From Aureimonas sp. SA4125 (GTDB taxonomy: Bacteria > Pseudomonadota > Alphaproteobacteria > Rhizobiales > Rhizobiaceae): 64,000 bases of DNA. Below the pieces are notes generated by a model, which was not told the origin of the DNA, ran no database searches, and saw only the letters and a program-made list of their open reading frames with translations. The stretch lies in NCBI RefSeq assembly GCF_019973775.1, contig NZ_AP025032.1:2232001-2296000 (forward strand). The letters are read 5' to 3'. Below are positions 35,419-45,634 of this stretch, in pieces (within the stretch, counting starts at the first letter, position 1; every line of letters begins with the position of its first letter). Both the position numbers and the translations under genes were made by a program.

Positions 35419-36105
35419 ATGACACGGCTGAGAAACTACTTCCTGACGGGCTTCGTGATCTGCGCGCCGCTGGCGATCACGGCCTGGCTCACCTGGTCCT
35501 TCGTCGTCTGGGTCGACAGCTGGGTGAAACCCTACATTCCCAGCGCCTACAATCCCGACAATTACCTCTTCTTCCGCGTCCCGGGCTTCGGGCTCGTCGT
35601 TGCACTTTTCCTGATCACGCTGATCGGATTCCTGACGGCCAGCCTCATCGGCAAGACGATCGTCGGCTGGGGCGAGCGAATGCTCGGGCGCATGCCGTTG
35701 GTCCGCACGCTCTACACCGCGCTGAAGCAGATCTTCGAGACGGTCTTCGCCTCGCAGTCGAATTCCTTCAAGACGGCCGCGCTGATCGAGTATCCGCGCC
35801 GCGGAATCTGGTCGATCGTCCTCATCGCGACGACCGCGCGGGGCGAGATCGCCTCGCTGTTCGAGGCGGACGGGACCGAATTGCTGGCCGTTTTCCTGCC
35901 GCCGACGCCCAACCCGACCTCGGGATTCCTGCTCTACGTGCCGCGCGAGGACGTGAAGATCCTCAACATGAAGGTCGAAGACGCCATGAAGCTGGTCATC
36001 TCCGCCGGCATCGTCGGACCTGAGGGCGAACAGTCGGTGACGCAGGCCGAGGCGTCGCGCATCGCGGAGGGGCGGCTTGCTTCCCAGCCGGAAGAGATCG
36101 GCTGA
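35419..36105 (+). CDS. DUF502 family membrane protein
   Basis: 228 residues from the ATG at 35419, chosen because family similarity starts there (MTRLRNYFLTGFVICAPLAIT). Two N-terminal transmembrane helices are followed by a cytoplasmic domain with VRTLYTALKQIFETVF, FPPTPNPTSGF-like wording (LPPTPNPTSGFLLYVP) and EDVKILNMKVEDAMKLVISAG, all typical of DUF502. Role unknown. It stands alone between glmS and a small exported protein. Confidence 0.85.
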   Translation: MTRLRNYFLTGFVICAPLAITAWLTWSFVVWVDSWVKPYIPSAYNPDNYLFFRVPGFGLVVALFLITLIGFLTASLIGKTIVGWGERMLGRMPLVRTLYTALKQIFETVFASQSNSFKTAALIEYPRRGIWSIVLIATTARGEIASLFEADGTELLAVFLPPTPNPTSGFLLYVPREDVKILNMKVEDAMKLVISAGIVGPEGEQSVTQAEASRIAEGRLASQPEEIG

Positions 36106-36266
36106 CGATCCCCTGACGGAAGTGCCGAGCGACGGATCGCACGGCCTTGCAACGCCGACACGGTGCCTTGCGGAATGGCCGCATGCGCCGTATCGACAGC
36201 CACCATGCGGCATGAGATGACATCGGAACCACGGCCGCACCGGCCGAACACCCGGAAAATCCCCCC

Positions 36267-36683
36267 ATGCATTTCTTGCCTCGCATCGCTTTTGCCTCAG
36301 CCCTTGTCCTTGGCTCCCTGCCGCCAGCCGTGGCCGACAGCTACAGCGCCACCAGCAACACGGCCATGAGCATCACCGGCGACATCGACATGGACGATTT
36401 CAGCATCACCTTCGCCAACGGCGCGATGCTGAACTTTTCGGAGCTCGTTGCCGACCATTTCGTCGTCGACGGCCGGGACGTCCCTGCCTCGGTCTTCCGC
36501 GTCGCCGACCCGGCCGATCCGGTGCTCGAAAACGGCAACTCGCTCTGCGGCAATGGCGACGTCACCTATATCGCGAGCTGGGGCGCGGGAGCTGACATGA
36601 CGCTCGGCGTCTTCACCGGCGATGCACCGCCGGAGAGCGATGCCGAGATGTGCGCGTCCTATTCCTACGAGATCGTCGGCTGA
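36267..36683 (+). CDS. Small exported protein of unknown function
   Basis: 138 residues from the ATG at 36267. The signal peptide is short (PRIAFASALVLGSLPPAVA, cleavage before DSYS). The mature part is acidic, rich in Gly, Ala and Asp, with Cys at SLCGNGD and EMCASYS that may pair. The segment ITFANGAMLNFSELVADHF hints at a beta-rich fold. No family is recognised. It is convergent with recG. Confidence 0.6.
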   Translation: MHFLPRIAFASALVLGSLPPAVADSYSATSNTAMSITGDIDMDDFSITFANGAMLNFSELVADHFVVDGRDVPASVFRVADPADPVLENGNSLCGNGDVTYIASWGAGADMTLGVFTGDAPPESDAEMCASYSYEIVG

Positions 36684-36795
36684 GCCTTGCGGTGCCGCGC
36701 CTGCATGCGGGCGCTGGGGAAAGGAAACGCGGTTTCGAGCGGGTTGCACCTTCAAGCTTCGCGGCCAGCGGAGCGCGGCTGCGTTCCGTGACCGG

Positions 36796-38901
36796 TCATC
36801 CAGCCCGCAGGAGGCGGATCGCGTCGTCGCGCCCGAACAGATAGAGGAGCGTGCGCAGCGCCTCGCCGCGCGGCGTCTCCAGTTCGGAGTCGCGGGTGAG
36901 GACGAGGCGGGCATCGTCGCGGGCGGTCTCGAGGAGATCGCCGTGCAACTCGACCTGCGCCACGCGAAAGCCGGGAAGGCCGGACTGCTTGGTGCCGAGC
37001 AGGTCGCCTTCGCCGCGCAGCTTCAGGTCTTCCTCGGCGATGCGAAAACCGTCCTCGGTCTCGCGCATCACCGCGATCCGCGCCTTGGCCGTCTCGCCGA
37101 GCGGCGCGCGATAGAGGAGGACGCAGGATGATGGTTTTGACCCGCGCCCGACGCGGCCGCGCAATTGGTGCAGCTGTGAGAGGCCGAAGCGCTCGGCATG
37201 CTCGATGACGATGATGGTCGCGTCCGGCACGTCGACGCCGACCTCGATCACCGTGGTGGCGACGACGATGCGGGTGCGGCCGGCCTTGAAGTCGGCCATG
37301 GCGGCGTCCTTCTCCTCGCCCGTCATGCGCCCGTGCACCAGCCCGACTCGGTCGCCGAAGATGCCGGCGAGCTGGCGGTGACGCTCCTCGGCGGCCATCA
37401 GGTCGCTTTTTTCCGATTCCTCAACGAGCGGGCAGACCCAGTAGAGCTTGTCGCCGTCGTCCATCGCCTTGCCGGCGCGGGCGACGATCTCGGGCAGGCG
37501 CTCCATCGGCACGGCGACGGTGGTGATCGGCTTGCGTCCGGCCGGCTTGCCCTGGAGTTTCGACACGTCCATGTCGCCGAAGGCGGCGAGAACCAGCGTC
37601 CGCGGGATCGGCGTCGCGGTCATCACCAGAAGATCGGGGGTCCTACCCTTGGCCGTCAGGCTGAGGCGCTGGTGCACGCCGAAGCGGTGCTGCTCGTCGA
37701 CGACGACGAGGCCGAGATCGTGGTACTCCACGGCGTCCTGGAACAGCGCATGGGTGCCGACGACGATGTCGGTCCGCCCCTCGGCAATCGCCGCCAGCTT
37801 TTCCGCCCTGGTGCGGCCGGTGTCGCGGCCGGTGAGGAGGGTCATATGCAAGCCCGCGGCCTCGGCATAGGATGCGAGCCCCTGCGCGTGCTGACGGGCG
37901 AGGATTTCCGTCGGGGCGAGCAGCGCCGACTGCGCCCCGGCCTCGGCAGCCCGTGCCATCGCCATCAGCGCCACCACCGTCTTCCCGGCGCCGACATCGC
38001 CCTGCAGCAGGCGCAGCATGCGCTCGCCATCGGCCATGTCGGCATCGATCTCGGCAATGGCCTGGGCCTGACCCGCGGTCAGCACGAAGGGCAGGGCGGC
38101 GATCACCCTGGCCGTGCGGCTGCCGTCGCCCTTCAGCGGCCGGCCGCGCGCTTTCTTCATCTTCTGCCGGGACAAAGCGAGCGCCAGCTGGCCGGCGAGG
38201 AACTCGTCATAGGCGAGTCGTCGCCAGGGCGCACCGAGAGGGTCGATGGCGAGCGCGTCCTCGGGGGCATGCAGGCGGCTCAGCGCGTCATTGAACCGGG
38301 GAAACGAGTGCTTCGCGACAATGGCGGGGTCGATCCACTCGGCCAGCGCCGGCACTTCGGCGAGGCTGCCGGCGATCGCCTTGCGCAGGACCTTCGCCGA
38401 GAGGCCGGCGGTGAGCGGATAGACCGGCTCGACCAGCGGCATCGTCTCGGCCTCTTCGAGGCTGCAGACGAAGTCCGGATGGACCATCTGCGGCCGGCCA
38501 TTGAACCATTCGACCCGGCCCGAGACGACCATGGTCTCGCCGACCGGTAAGAGCTTTTCCATCCAGCCGGACTGGGCGCGAAAGTAGGTGAGGGCGATCT
38601 CGCCCGTCTCGTCCTGCGCGAACACCCGGTAGGGCATGCTCGACGCTCGCCCCGGCGCCTGGTGGCGGTCGATGCGCACCGTCAGGGTGACGATCGCCCC
38701 CTCCGGCGCCATCGCGATCTCGCCGCGCTGGCGCCGGTCGACGACGCTGGCGGGGAGATGCAGCAATAGGTCGCGCACCCTCAAGCTGGCGTCCGAACCG
38801 GACGGCAGGAGCAGCGTCTTCAACAGGCCGGCAAGTTTTGGCCCGACACCGTCGAGCGTGGTCACCGGCGCGAAGAGGGGATCGAGGAGCGAGGGGCGCA
38901 T
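36796..38901 (-). CDS. recG: ATP-dependent DNA helicase RecG
   Basis: 701 residues from the ATG at 38899-38901, the normal RecG length; the ATG at 38985 adds 28 residues unlike the family. The wedge/OB domain occupies the first 250 residues. Helicase motifs follow: I, GDVGAGKTVVAL; Ia, APTEILARQHAQ; II, VVDEQHRFGV; III, TATPIPRT; VI, QLRGRVGRGSKPS. It remodels stalled replication forks and Holliday junctions. No ribosome binding site is obvious before the start. It is divergent from sdhE. Confidence 0.96.
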   Translation of the reverse strand: MRPSLLDPLFAPVTTLDGVGPKLAGLLKTLLLPSGSDASLRVRDLLLHLPASVVDRRQRGEIAMAPEGAIVTLTVRIDRHQAPGRASSMPYRVFAQDETGEIALTYFRAQSGWMEKLLPVGETMVVSGRVEWFNGRPQMVHPDFVCSLEEAETMPLVEPVYPLTAGLSAKVLRKAIAGSLAEVPALAEWIDPAIVAKHSFPRFNDALSRLHAPEDALAIDPLGAPWRRLAYDEFLAGQLALALSRQKMKKARGRPLKGDGSRTARVIAALPFVLTAGQAQAIAEIDADMADGERMLRLLQGDVGAGKTVVALMAMARAAEAGAQSALLAPTEILARQHAQGLASYAEAAGLHMTLLTGRDTGRTRAEKLAAIAEGRTDIVVGTHALFQDAVEYHDLGLVVVDEQHRFGVHQRLSLTAKGRTPDLLVMTATPIPRTLVLAAFGDMDVSKLQGKPAGRKPITTVAVPMERLPEIVARAGKAMDDGDKLYWVCPLVEESEKSDLMAAEERHRQLAGIFGDRVGLVHGRMTGEEKDAAMADFKAGRTRIVVATTVIEVGVDVPDATIIVIEHAERFGLSQLHQLRGRVGRGSKPSSCVLLYRAPLGETAKARIAVMRETEDGFRIAEEDLKLRGEGDLLGTKQSGLPGFRVAQVELHGDLLETARDDARLVLTRDSELETPRGEALRTLLYLFGRDDAIRLLRAG

Positions 38902-38971
38902 GCGGGGAGGTTTATAGGCTGCTGCGGCGCTGACAAGTCCGGCATCCCGCCAGCCGAAATCCGGCGACGGG

Positions 38972-39000
38972 CTGACACTGTGCAAGGCTCCCTATATACG
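38972..39000 (+). promoter_or_regulatory. Possible sdhE-mfd promoter
   Basis: CTGACA (38972-38977) and TATACG (38995-39000) with 17 bp between, 29 bp before the sdhE start. Confidence 0.35.
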
Positions 39001-39028
39001 GAGCGCAATCCCAGCATCCGGATAAGAC

Positions 39029-39325
39029 ATGTCAGGCACGCGCCGCTCCTCCACCGATCTCGACGTCCGCCGCCGCAAGGCGCTGTTCCGCTCCTGGCAT
39101 CGCGGCATGCGCGAGATGGATCTCGTCTTCGGCCGATTCGCCGATGCGCAGATCAGCGAGCTCAGCGACGCCGAAATGGATGATTTCGAGCTGCTGCTCG
39201 ACACCATCGACCGCGATGTCTTCATGTGGCTCACCGACGAGATTGCCGTCCCCGAGGCGTTCGACACGCCGCTCTACCGCCGCATCAAGGCGTTCTGCGC
39301 CGTTGACGGGGCGGTCGCGCGATGA
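39029..39325 (+). CDS. sdhE: Succinate dehydrogenase FAD assembly factor
   Basis: 98 residues from the ATG at 39029. RRRKALFRSWHRGMREMDLVFGRFAD carries the RGxxE signature (here RGMRE) used by SdhE/SDHAF2 to help insert FAD covalently into succinate dehydrogenase. The remaining helices FELLLDTIDRDVFMWLTDE match the five-helix fold. Cytoplasmic. Its stop overlaps the mfd start (ATGA), an arrangement conserved in rhizobia. Confidence 0.93.
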   Translation: MSGTRRSSTDLDVRRRKALFRSWHRGMREMDLVFGRFADAQISELSDAEMDDFELLLDTIDRDVFMWLTDEIAVPEAFDTPLYRRIKAFCAVDGAVAR

Positions 39326-42300
39326 AGAACCAGGAGCGCCTGGCCAAGGCCCTCGGCGGCGGCCACGGCCTGTCGATCGGCAATGTGCTCGACGGCTACG
39401 AGCCATTCCTCCTGGCCGAAATCGCCCGGCAGCGGTCGCCGAAGAAGCCGTTGATCTTCGTCATGCGCAACGGCAACCGCATGGCCGAGCTGGAAGACGC
39501 GTTGCGCTTCGTCGCGCCCGAGCTGCCCATCATCTCGCTGCCCGCCTGGGACTGCCTGCCCTACGACCGCGTCGGTCCTTCCGCAGAAGCCGCCGCCATG
39601 CGCCTCTCGGCGATGACGGCGCTCGGCAATCTGCGCGCCGAGCCGCACCGGGCGCTCGTCCTCACCACCGCCAACGCGCTGCTGCAGAAGATGCCGCCGG
39701 CGCAGGTGCTGGCGGACGAAACGATCTCGGCCAAGGCGAGCGGCCGCATCGCCATGGACCACATCGTCAAGGTGCTGCAGCGCGGCGGCTTCGAGCGCGT
39801 GGCGACGGTGCGCGAGCGTGGCGAGTTCGCGGTGCGCGGCGGCATCCTCGACCTGTTCGCGCCGAGCGACGAGGAGCCGATCCGGCTCGACTTCTTCGGC
39901 GACACACTGGAATCGATCCGCACCTTCGATCCCGCGACCCAGCGCACCACCGCCCAGCGCAAGAGTTTCGAACTCGCTCCGGTCAGCGAAGTGTCGCTGA
40001 AGGACGAGACGATCAGCCGCTTCCGCACAAACTACCTCAAGCGCTTCGGTGCACCGCTGAGGAATGACGGCCTCTACGCCGCGATCAGCGAGGGCCGGCG
40101 TTTCTCCGGCATGGAGCACTGGCTGCCGCTCTTCTACGAAAAGCTCGATTCGCTCTTCGACTACTGCGCCGGTTTTCCGATCGTTCTCGACCACCTCGTG
40201 CTGGAGGCCGTCGCCGAGCGCCGCAAGACCATCCAGGACCATTATGACAGCCGCAAGCGCGGCGCGGGCGAGGGGACGAGCGAGGCCGTCCCCTATCATC
40301 CGGTCGATCCGGACGAATTGTATCTTTCCGAGGACGAGCTGATCGGCGGCCTCGCCAGCGCCGATCCGGTGCGTCTGTCGGCCTTCGCGCTGCCGGACAA
40401 GGGTGGGCGCGACACGGTGAACCTCGAGATCACCCGCGGCCGCAATTTCTCCGCCGAGCGCGCGGCCGGCGACGTCAACGTTTTCGAGCGCGCCGTCGAG
40501 CACATCTCGACGCTCCGTGCGAACGGCCTGAAGGTCATCCTCGCCGCCTGGTCCGAAGGCACCCGCGAACGCCTGGTGCAGGTCGTCGAAGAGCACGGCC
40601 TCGGCGGCCTGAAGGCGGTCGAGAGCTTCAAGCAGGCGCTGGAGGCGCCGAAGAACGTCGTCGCGACGGCCGTGCTCGGCATCGAGGCCGGCTTTGTGAC
40701 CGACCGCATCGCCGTGATCGCCGAACAGGACATCCTCGGCGACCGCCTGGTACGCCGGGCCCGCCGCAAGAAGCGCGGCGCCGATTTCATCGCCGAGGTC
40801 TCCGGCCTCGACGAGAACGACATCGTCGTCCATGTCGATCACGGCATCGGCCGCTTCGTCGGCCTGCGCTCGATCCAGGCGGCCGGGGCGCCGCACGACT
40901 GTCTGGAAATCCGCTATGCCGGCGACGACCGGCTGTTCCTGCCCGTCGAGAACATCGAGCTTCTGTCGCGCTATGGCGGCGAGGGCTCGGAGACCATCCT
41001 CGACAAGCTCGGCGGCGGCGCCTGGCAGGCGCGCAAGGCGAAGCTGAAGAAGCGGCTGCTCGACATGGCCGGCGGCCTCATCCGCATCGCCGCCGAGCGC
41101 CAGACCCGCGGCGCGCCGAAGCTTCTGCCGCCCGAAGGCCTTTCCGGCGAGTTCGCCGCGCGCTTCCCCTATGAGGAGACCGAGGACCAGCAGAGCGCCA
41201 TCGACGCGGTCGCCGACGACCTCGCGCTCGGCCGGCCGATGGACCGCCTCGTCTGCGGCGATGTCGGCTTCGGCAAGACGGAAGTGGCGCTTCGCGCCGC
41301 CTTCACTGCCGCGATGAACGGGTTGCAGGTCGCTGTCGTGGTGCCGACCACGCTCCTCGCCCGCCAGCATTTCAAGACGTTTTCCGAGCGTTTCCACGGC
41401 CTGCCGCTGAACGTCGCGCAGGCTTCGCGCCTCGTCACGGCGAAGGATCTGGCCGCGACCAAGAAGGGCCTCACCGACGGCACGATCGACATCGTCGTCG
41501 GCACCCATGCGCTGCTCGGCAAGGGCGTCACCTTCAAGAACATCGGCCTTCTCATCATCGACGAGGAGCAGCATTTCGGCGTCCGCCACAAGGAGCGGCT
41601 GAAGGAGCTGAAGAGCGACGTCCACGTTCTGACCCTGTCGGCAACGCCCATTCCGCGGACGCTGCAGCTGGCGCTGACCGGGGTGCGCGAACTGTCGCTG
41701 ATCACCACGGCGCCGGTCGACCGCATGGCGGTGCGCACCTTCATCACGCCCTTCGATCCGCTGGTGGTGCGCGAGACGCTGTTGCGCGAGCGCTATCGCG
41801 GCGGCCAGAGCTTCTACGTCGTCCCGCGTCTTTCCGATCTCAAGGGCATCCACGACTTCCTGTCCGAGCATGTTCCGGAACTGAAGGTCGCCGTCGCCCA
41901 CGGCCAGATGGCTGCAGGCGAGCTCGAAGACATCATGAACGCCTTCTACGAGGGCCAGTACGACGTCCTCCTGTCGACGACGATCGTCGAATCCGGCCTC
42001 GACATCCCCTCGGCCAATACGATGATCGTCCACCGCGCCGACATGTTCGGCCTCGCCCAGCTCTACCAGCTGCGCGGCCGCGTCGGCCGTTCCAAGCTGC
42101 GCGCCTATGCGCTGATGACGATCCCCGCCAACAAGACGCTGACCGCGCAGGCCGATCGCCGGCTGAAGGTGCTGCAGTCGCTGGATACGCTCGGCGCCGG
42201 CTTCCAGCTCGCCAGCCACGATCTCGACCAGCGCGGCGCCGGCAACCTCCTCGGCGACGAGCAGAGCGGCCACGTCAAGGAAGTCGGCTTCGAGCTCTAC

Positions 42301-42831
42301 CAGCAGATGCTGGAGGAGGCCGTGGCCGAGATGAAGGGCGAGCCGGATGTCGGCGACGGCAAATGGTCGCCGATGATCAGCCTTGGCAGCGCCGTGATGA
42401 TCCCGGAGACCTACGTCCCGGACCTGCAGCTGCGCATGAGCCTCTACCGCCGCCTGGCCGATCTCTCCGACATCCGCGAGATCGACGCTTTCGGCGCCGA
42501 GATGATCGACCGTTTTGGCCCGCTGCCGGACGAGGTCGAGCACCTCCTGAAGGTCGTCTACATCAAGGCTCTCTGCCGGCGCGCCAACATCGAGAAGCTC
42601 GATGCCGGGCCGAAGGGCCTCGTCGTCCAGTTCCGCGACAAGACCTTCGCCAACCCGGTCGCGCTGGTGCGCTACATCTCCGAGCAGGGCGCGGCGGCAA
42701 AGATCCGGCCGGACCAGTCGATCGTTCTCATGCGCGACTGGACGGAACCGGCCAAGCGCCTCGCCGGCGCCGCGACCATCGCGACGCAGCTGGCGCGTTT
42801 TGCCGAGGAGGCGATGAAGAAGGCCGCCTGA
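39322..42831 (+). CDS. mfd: Transcription-repair coupling factor
   Basis: 1169 residues from the ATG at 39322. N-terminal UvrB-like module (LPAWDCLPYDRVGPS, GGILDLFAP), RNA polymerase interaction domain with DIVVHVDHGIGRFVGL, then the RecG-like translocase: GDVGFGKTEVALRA, IIDEEQHFGVRHKE, LSATPIPRTLQLA, QLRGRVGRS. The C-terminal autoinhibitory domain ends the protein. Mfd removes polymerases stalled at lesions using ATP and recruits UvrA. Confidence 0.97.
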   Translation: MKNQERLAKALGGGHGLSIGNVLDGYEPFLLAEIARQRSPKKPLIFVMRNGNRMAELEDALRFVAPELPIISLPAWDCLPYDRVGPSAEAAAMRLSAMTALGNLRAEPHRALVLTTANALLQKMPPAQVLADETISAKASGRIAMDHIVKVLQRGGFERVATVRERGEFAVRGGILDLFAPSDEEPIRLDFFGDTLESIRTFDPATQRTTAQRKSFELAPVSEVSLKDETISRFRTNYLKRFGAPLRNDGLYAAISEGRRFSGMEHWLPLFYEKLDSLFDYCAGFPIVLDHLVLEAVAERRKTIQDHYDSRKRGAGEGTSEAVPYHPVDPDELYLSEDELIGGLASADPVRLSAFALPDKGGRDTVNLEITRGRNFSAERAAGDVNVFERAVEHISTLRANGLKVILAAWSEGTRERLVQVVEEHGLGGLKAVESFKQALEAPKNVVATAVLGIEAGFVTDRIAVIAEQDILGDRLVRRARRKKRGADFIAEVSGLDENDIVVHVDHGIGRFVGLRSIQAAGAPHDCLEIRYAGDDRLFLPVENIELLSRYGGEGSETILDKLGGGAWQARKAKLKKRLLDMAGGLIRIAAERQTRGAPKLLPPEGLSGEFAARFPYEETEDQQSAIDAVADDLALGRPMDRLVCGDVGFGKTEVALRAAFTAAMNGLQVAVVVPTTLLARQHFKTFSERFHGLPLNVAQASRLVTAKDLAATKKGLTDGTIDIVVGTHALLGKGVTFKNIGLLIIDEEQHFGVRHKERLKELKSDVHVLTLSATPIPRTLQLALTGVRELSLITTAPVDRMAVRTFITPFDPLVVRETLLRERYRGGQSFYVVPRLSDLKGIHDFLSEHVPELKVAVAHGQMAAGELEDIMNAFYEGQYDVLLSTTIVESGLDIPSANTMIVHRADMFGLAQLYQLRGRVGRSKLRAYALMTIPANKTLTAQADRRLKVLQSLDTLGAGFQLASHDLDQRGAGNLLGDEQSGHVKEVGFELYQQMLEEAVAEMKGEPDVGDGKWSPMISLGSAVMIPETYVPDLQLRMSLYRRLADLSDIREIDAFGAEMIDRFGPLPDEVEHLLKVVYIKALCRRANIEKLDAGPKGLVVQFRDKTFANPVALVRYISEQGAAAKIRPDQSIVLMRDWTEPAKRLAGAATIATQLARFAEEAMKKAA

Positions 42832-42868
42832 AAACGGATTGCCTGCGGGTCCTGGATATCTTCTTCTT

Positions 42869-42898
42869 CCCCGGTCGGGGCGAGGAGCCCGACCGGGG
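42869..42898. repeat. Perfect stem-loop after mfd
   Basis: CCCCGGTCGGG (42869-42879) and CCCGACCGGGG (42888-42898) around an 8-nt loop. No T-run follows on the plus strand, so it may be a weak terminator or mRNA stabilizer. It lies 37 bp after mfd and just before the next gene's ribosome binding site. Confidence 0.5.
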
Positions 42899-42914
42899 CA
42901 AGGGGGAAGGGCGC

Positions 42915-43538
42915 ATGCGCAAGCCGCAATCAGTTCAGGCGCTGACCGGTTTCGGCCGGACGCGCCTGTCGAAAACCTTCTTCATGCGCGACTTTCTCTA
43001 TTCCGACATCGCGACCATCCACGGTCTTTCCAATCTGCCGGACGATCCGGACCTCGCCATCGCCGCCGGCACGCGCCTTTGCCACGAACTGCTCGAACCG
43101 CTTCAGGACGTCTTCGGCCGGCTGGCGGTCCGCTCGTCCTACCGCTCGGCCGAGGTCAACGGCTTCGGCTGCGCGCAGCAGCGCGCCGGCAAGGCCGGCT
43201 ACAATTGCGCAGCCAACCACAAGGACCTTGGCGGTCACATTTGGGACCGCCGCGACGCCGACGGCTGCATGGGCGCCATGGCCTGCATCGTCGTACCGAC
43301 CTTCTGGAATCGCTTCCAGGCGCCCGGCGACTGGCAGCGGCTGGCCTGGTGGATCCACGACCATCTGCCCTATTCGCAGATGCAGTTCTTCCCGAGATAC
43401 TTCGCCTTCAACCTCGGCTGGCACGAGCGCCCGGTGCGGCGGATAGACAGTTTCGTCGCGCCGAAGGGCTGCCTGACGAAGCCAGGGATGGCGAACCATC
43501 GCGGCAGCCACGAGGCGGCATGGCGGGGGATTTTGTGA
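42915..43538 (+). CDS. Conserved protein resembling peptidase M15
   Basis: 207 residues from the ATG at 42915 (AGGGGGAAGG just upstream). RLSKTFFMRDFLYSDIA, LLEPLQDVFGRLAVRSSYRS and NHKDLGGHIWDRRDADG match a rhizobial family related to M15A D,D-peptidases, where SxYRS...H..G...D positions bind zinc; here HKDLGGHIWDRRD may provide them, but the usual pattern is altered. No signal peptide. Action on peptidoglycan is possible, not shown. Confidence 0.65.
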   Translation: MRKPQSVQALTGFGRTRLSKTFFMRDFLYSDIATIHGLSNLPDDPDLAIAAGTRLCHELLEPLQDVFGRLAVRSSYRSAEVNGFGCAQQRAGKAGYNCAANHKDLGGHIWDRRDADGCMGAMACIVVPTFWNRFQAPGDWQRLAWWIHDHLPYSQMQFFPRYFAFNLGWHERPVRRIDSFVAPKGCLTKPGMANHRGSHEAAWRGIL

Positions 43539-43605
43539 TCGCGGCGTCGCAGAACCAATTTCTTCTCCCCTTGGGGGAGAAGAAACCCGGCCTCGGTCGC
43601 CCCGC

Positions 43606-45450
43606 TTATTCGCTCTTCGGATCGCGCCAGAAGCTCGGCAGATAATACCCCGTCAGCGGCGTCGCGTCGGGGTGCTGGATGAAATTCCAGCGGGCGAGCC
43701 ATTGTTCGGCGATGTAGAATAGCGGCACGACGTACTGGCCGGAGATCAGCACCCGGTCGTAGGCGCGCACGGCGGCGACGAAGTCCTCGCGCGTACGGGC
43801 CTGTGTCATGGCGTCGATCAAGGCGTCGATGGCAGGGTCGGCCGTGCCGGCGAAGTTGAAGGAGCCGCCGGCATCGCGGGCGCCGGAGCCCCAGCGGCCG
43901 CGCTGCTCGGCGCCGGGGGACAGCGAGGACGTGAACGACGACATCAGCATGTCGTAGTCGAATTCCTGCTTGCGCAGCTGGTACTGCGCATCGTCGACCT
44001 GGCGGATGGAGACCCCGACGCCGATCCGCCCGAGCGTTGCGGCAAAACCCTGGGCGATGCGCGCCTGGTCGGCGTTCTGAGCCAGGATCTCGAAGGCGAG
44101 CGGCCGGCCATCCGGTGCGACCATTTTGCCGCCGACAAAGCTGTACCCCACCGTCTTCAACTGCTCGACCGCCTGTCGCAGAAGTTTTCGGTCGCTGCCC
44201 GAACCGTCGCTGACCGCCGGGCGCCATGTGCCGGCCATGACCGCCGGCGTCACGGCGTCGGGAAAGGGCGCGAGCAGCGCCTTTTCCGCTTCGCTCGCCG
44301 CCCGGCCGACGCTCGACAGCTCGGAGTTTTCGAAGAAGCTCGTCACGCGCTTGTAGGAGCCGAAATAGAGGTTCTTGTTCGCCCACTCGAAATCGAAGAG
44401 GAGGCCGAGTGCCGCACGCACACTCCGGTCCCGGAATACCGGCCGGCGCGTGTTGAAGAAGAAACCGTAGGTGCCGGCTGGCTTGCCGGTCTGAAACGTC
44501 TCCTTGATCACCCGACCGTCCGCGACCGCCGGAAAATCATAGGCCGACCGCCACTGCCGGGGGCTTGCTTCCGGGTAGACGTAAAACAGGCCCTTCTGGA
44601 AAGCCGAGAACTGGGTGCTCGCGTCGCGGAAATATTCGATGACGATCTCGTCATAGTTGTCGATGCCCCGCTTCACCGGCAGGTCCTTGGCCCAATAGTC
44701 GGGATCGCGCCTGTAGCTGATGCGCCGGCCGGGCTCGACCGTATCGATGAGATAGGGGCCGGAGCCGATCAGCGGCGCGAGTGTCGTCCGCTCGAAGGTG
44801 GCGCGATCGAAGCCGTGCTCGGGAAGCACCGGCAGGCCGGCAAGGAGCATCGGCAGCTCGCGGTCCGCCTTCTCGTTGAAGGTGAAGCGCACGCTTCGAT
44901 CGCCGACCTTCTCGATCCTTGCGACCTTCTGCAGCCACGCTGTGTATTGCGGCCTGACGACGCCGATCTGCTTCATCATGTCGGTGGTGAAGAGGACGTC
45001 CTCCACCGTCACCGGCCTGCCGTCGGAAAATTTCGCGCGGGGGTCGAGGGTGAACTCGACGAAGGTCCGCGCGTCGTCGGTCTCGACGCTTTCGGCCAGC
45101 AAACCATAGAGCGTGAAGGGTTCGTCCGGGCTGCGCTGCATCAGCGGCTCGAAGACCAGATTGCCGTATTCCTGGTCCGCCCAGATGCCCCGCGCCGTGG
45201 TGGTCGCGCCGCGAACGATGATCGGGCTGAGATTGTCGAAAGTCCCGAACACGCCGTAATGCATGGTCCCGCCCTTCGGCGCCTTCGGGTCGACGAAGGG
45301 AAAGTGGTCGAATCCTGCCGCCAGCGCGGGTTCTCCCTGCATGGCGATGCCGTGCATCGGCGCGGCCGACGCAGGCAGCGACGCCGTCCCCGAGGCCAGG
45401 AGGGCCAAAAGGGTGGTGGCAAGGGTCGGCGCAAGCATGCGGAAGGCCAT
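43606..45450 (-). CDS. Extracellular solute-binding protein, family 5 (YejA-like)
   Basis: 614 residues from the ATG at 45448-45450. A signal peptide (TLATTLLALLASGTASLPASA) is followed by HGIAMQGEPAL and FPFVDPKAPKGGTMHYGVFGTFDNLSP, the wording of YejA-type binding proteins that feed microcin C or oligopeptides to YejBEF importers. The large periplasmic type II fold includes EPLMQRSPDEPFTLYGLLAE and GPYLIDTVEPGRRI. No permease or ATPase genes adjoin it here; they may lie elsewhere. Confidence 0.88.
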   Translation of the reverse strand: MAFRMLAPTLATTLLALLASGTASLPASAAPMHGIAMQGEPALAAGFDHFPFVDPKAPKGGTMHYGVFGTFDNLSPIIVRGATTTARGIWADQEYGNLVFEPLMQRSPDEPFTLYGLLAESVETDDARTFVEFTLDPRAKFSDGRPVTVEDVLFTTDMMKQIGVVRPQYTAWLQKVARIEKVGDRSVRFTFNEKADRELPMLLAGLPVLPEHGFDRATFERTTLAPLIGSGPYLIDTVEPGRRISYRRDPDYWAKDLPVKRGIDNYDEIVIEYFRDASTQFSAFQKGLFYVYPEASPRQWRSAYDFPAVADGRVIKETFQTGKPAGTYGFFFNTRRPVFRDRSVRAALGLLFDFEWANKNLYFGSYKRVTSFFENSELSSVGRAASEAEKALLAPFPDAVTPAVMAGTWRPAVSDGSGSDRKLLRQAVEQLKTVGYSFVGGKMVAPDGRPLAFEILAQNADQARIAQGFAATLGRIGVGVSIRQVDDAQYQLRKQEFDYDMLMSSFTSSLSPGAEQRGRWGSGARDAGGSFNFAGTADPAIDALIDAMTQARTREDFVAAVRAYDRVLISGQYVVPLFYIAEQWLARWNFIQHPDATPLTGYYLPSFWRDPKSE

Positions 45451-45634
45451 GGGACGAGAATTCTCCGGTCGTGGGTCGCGCCGATTCTTATCGGCTTCGC
45501 ATGGCTTTGCCTACCGCCCGGCGTCTCCTGGAGCGAGGGAGCAGGGGCCTTCAAACGGCCGTATTTGCGAAAGAGCACCACAGGGTCTATGGAACCGTCA
45601 GCGCCAGAGAGACGCCCGAGAGGAAGCACGACCC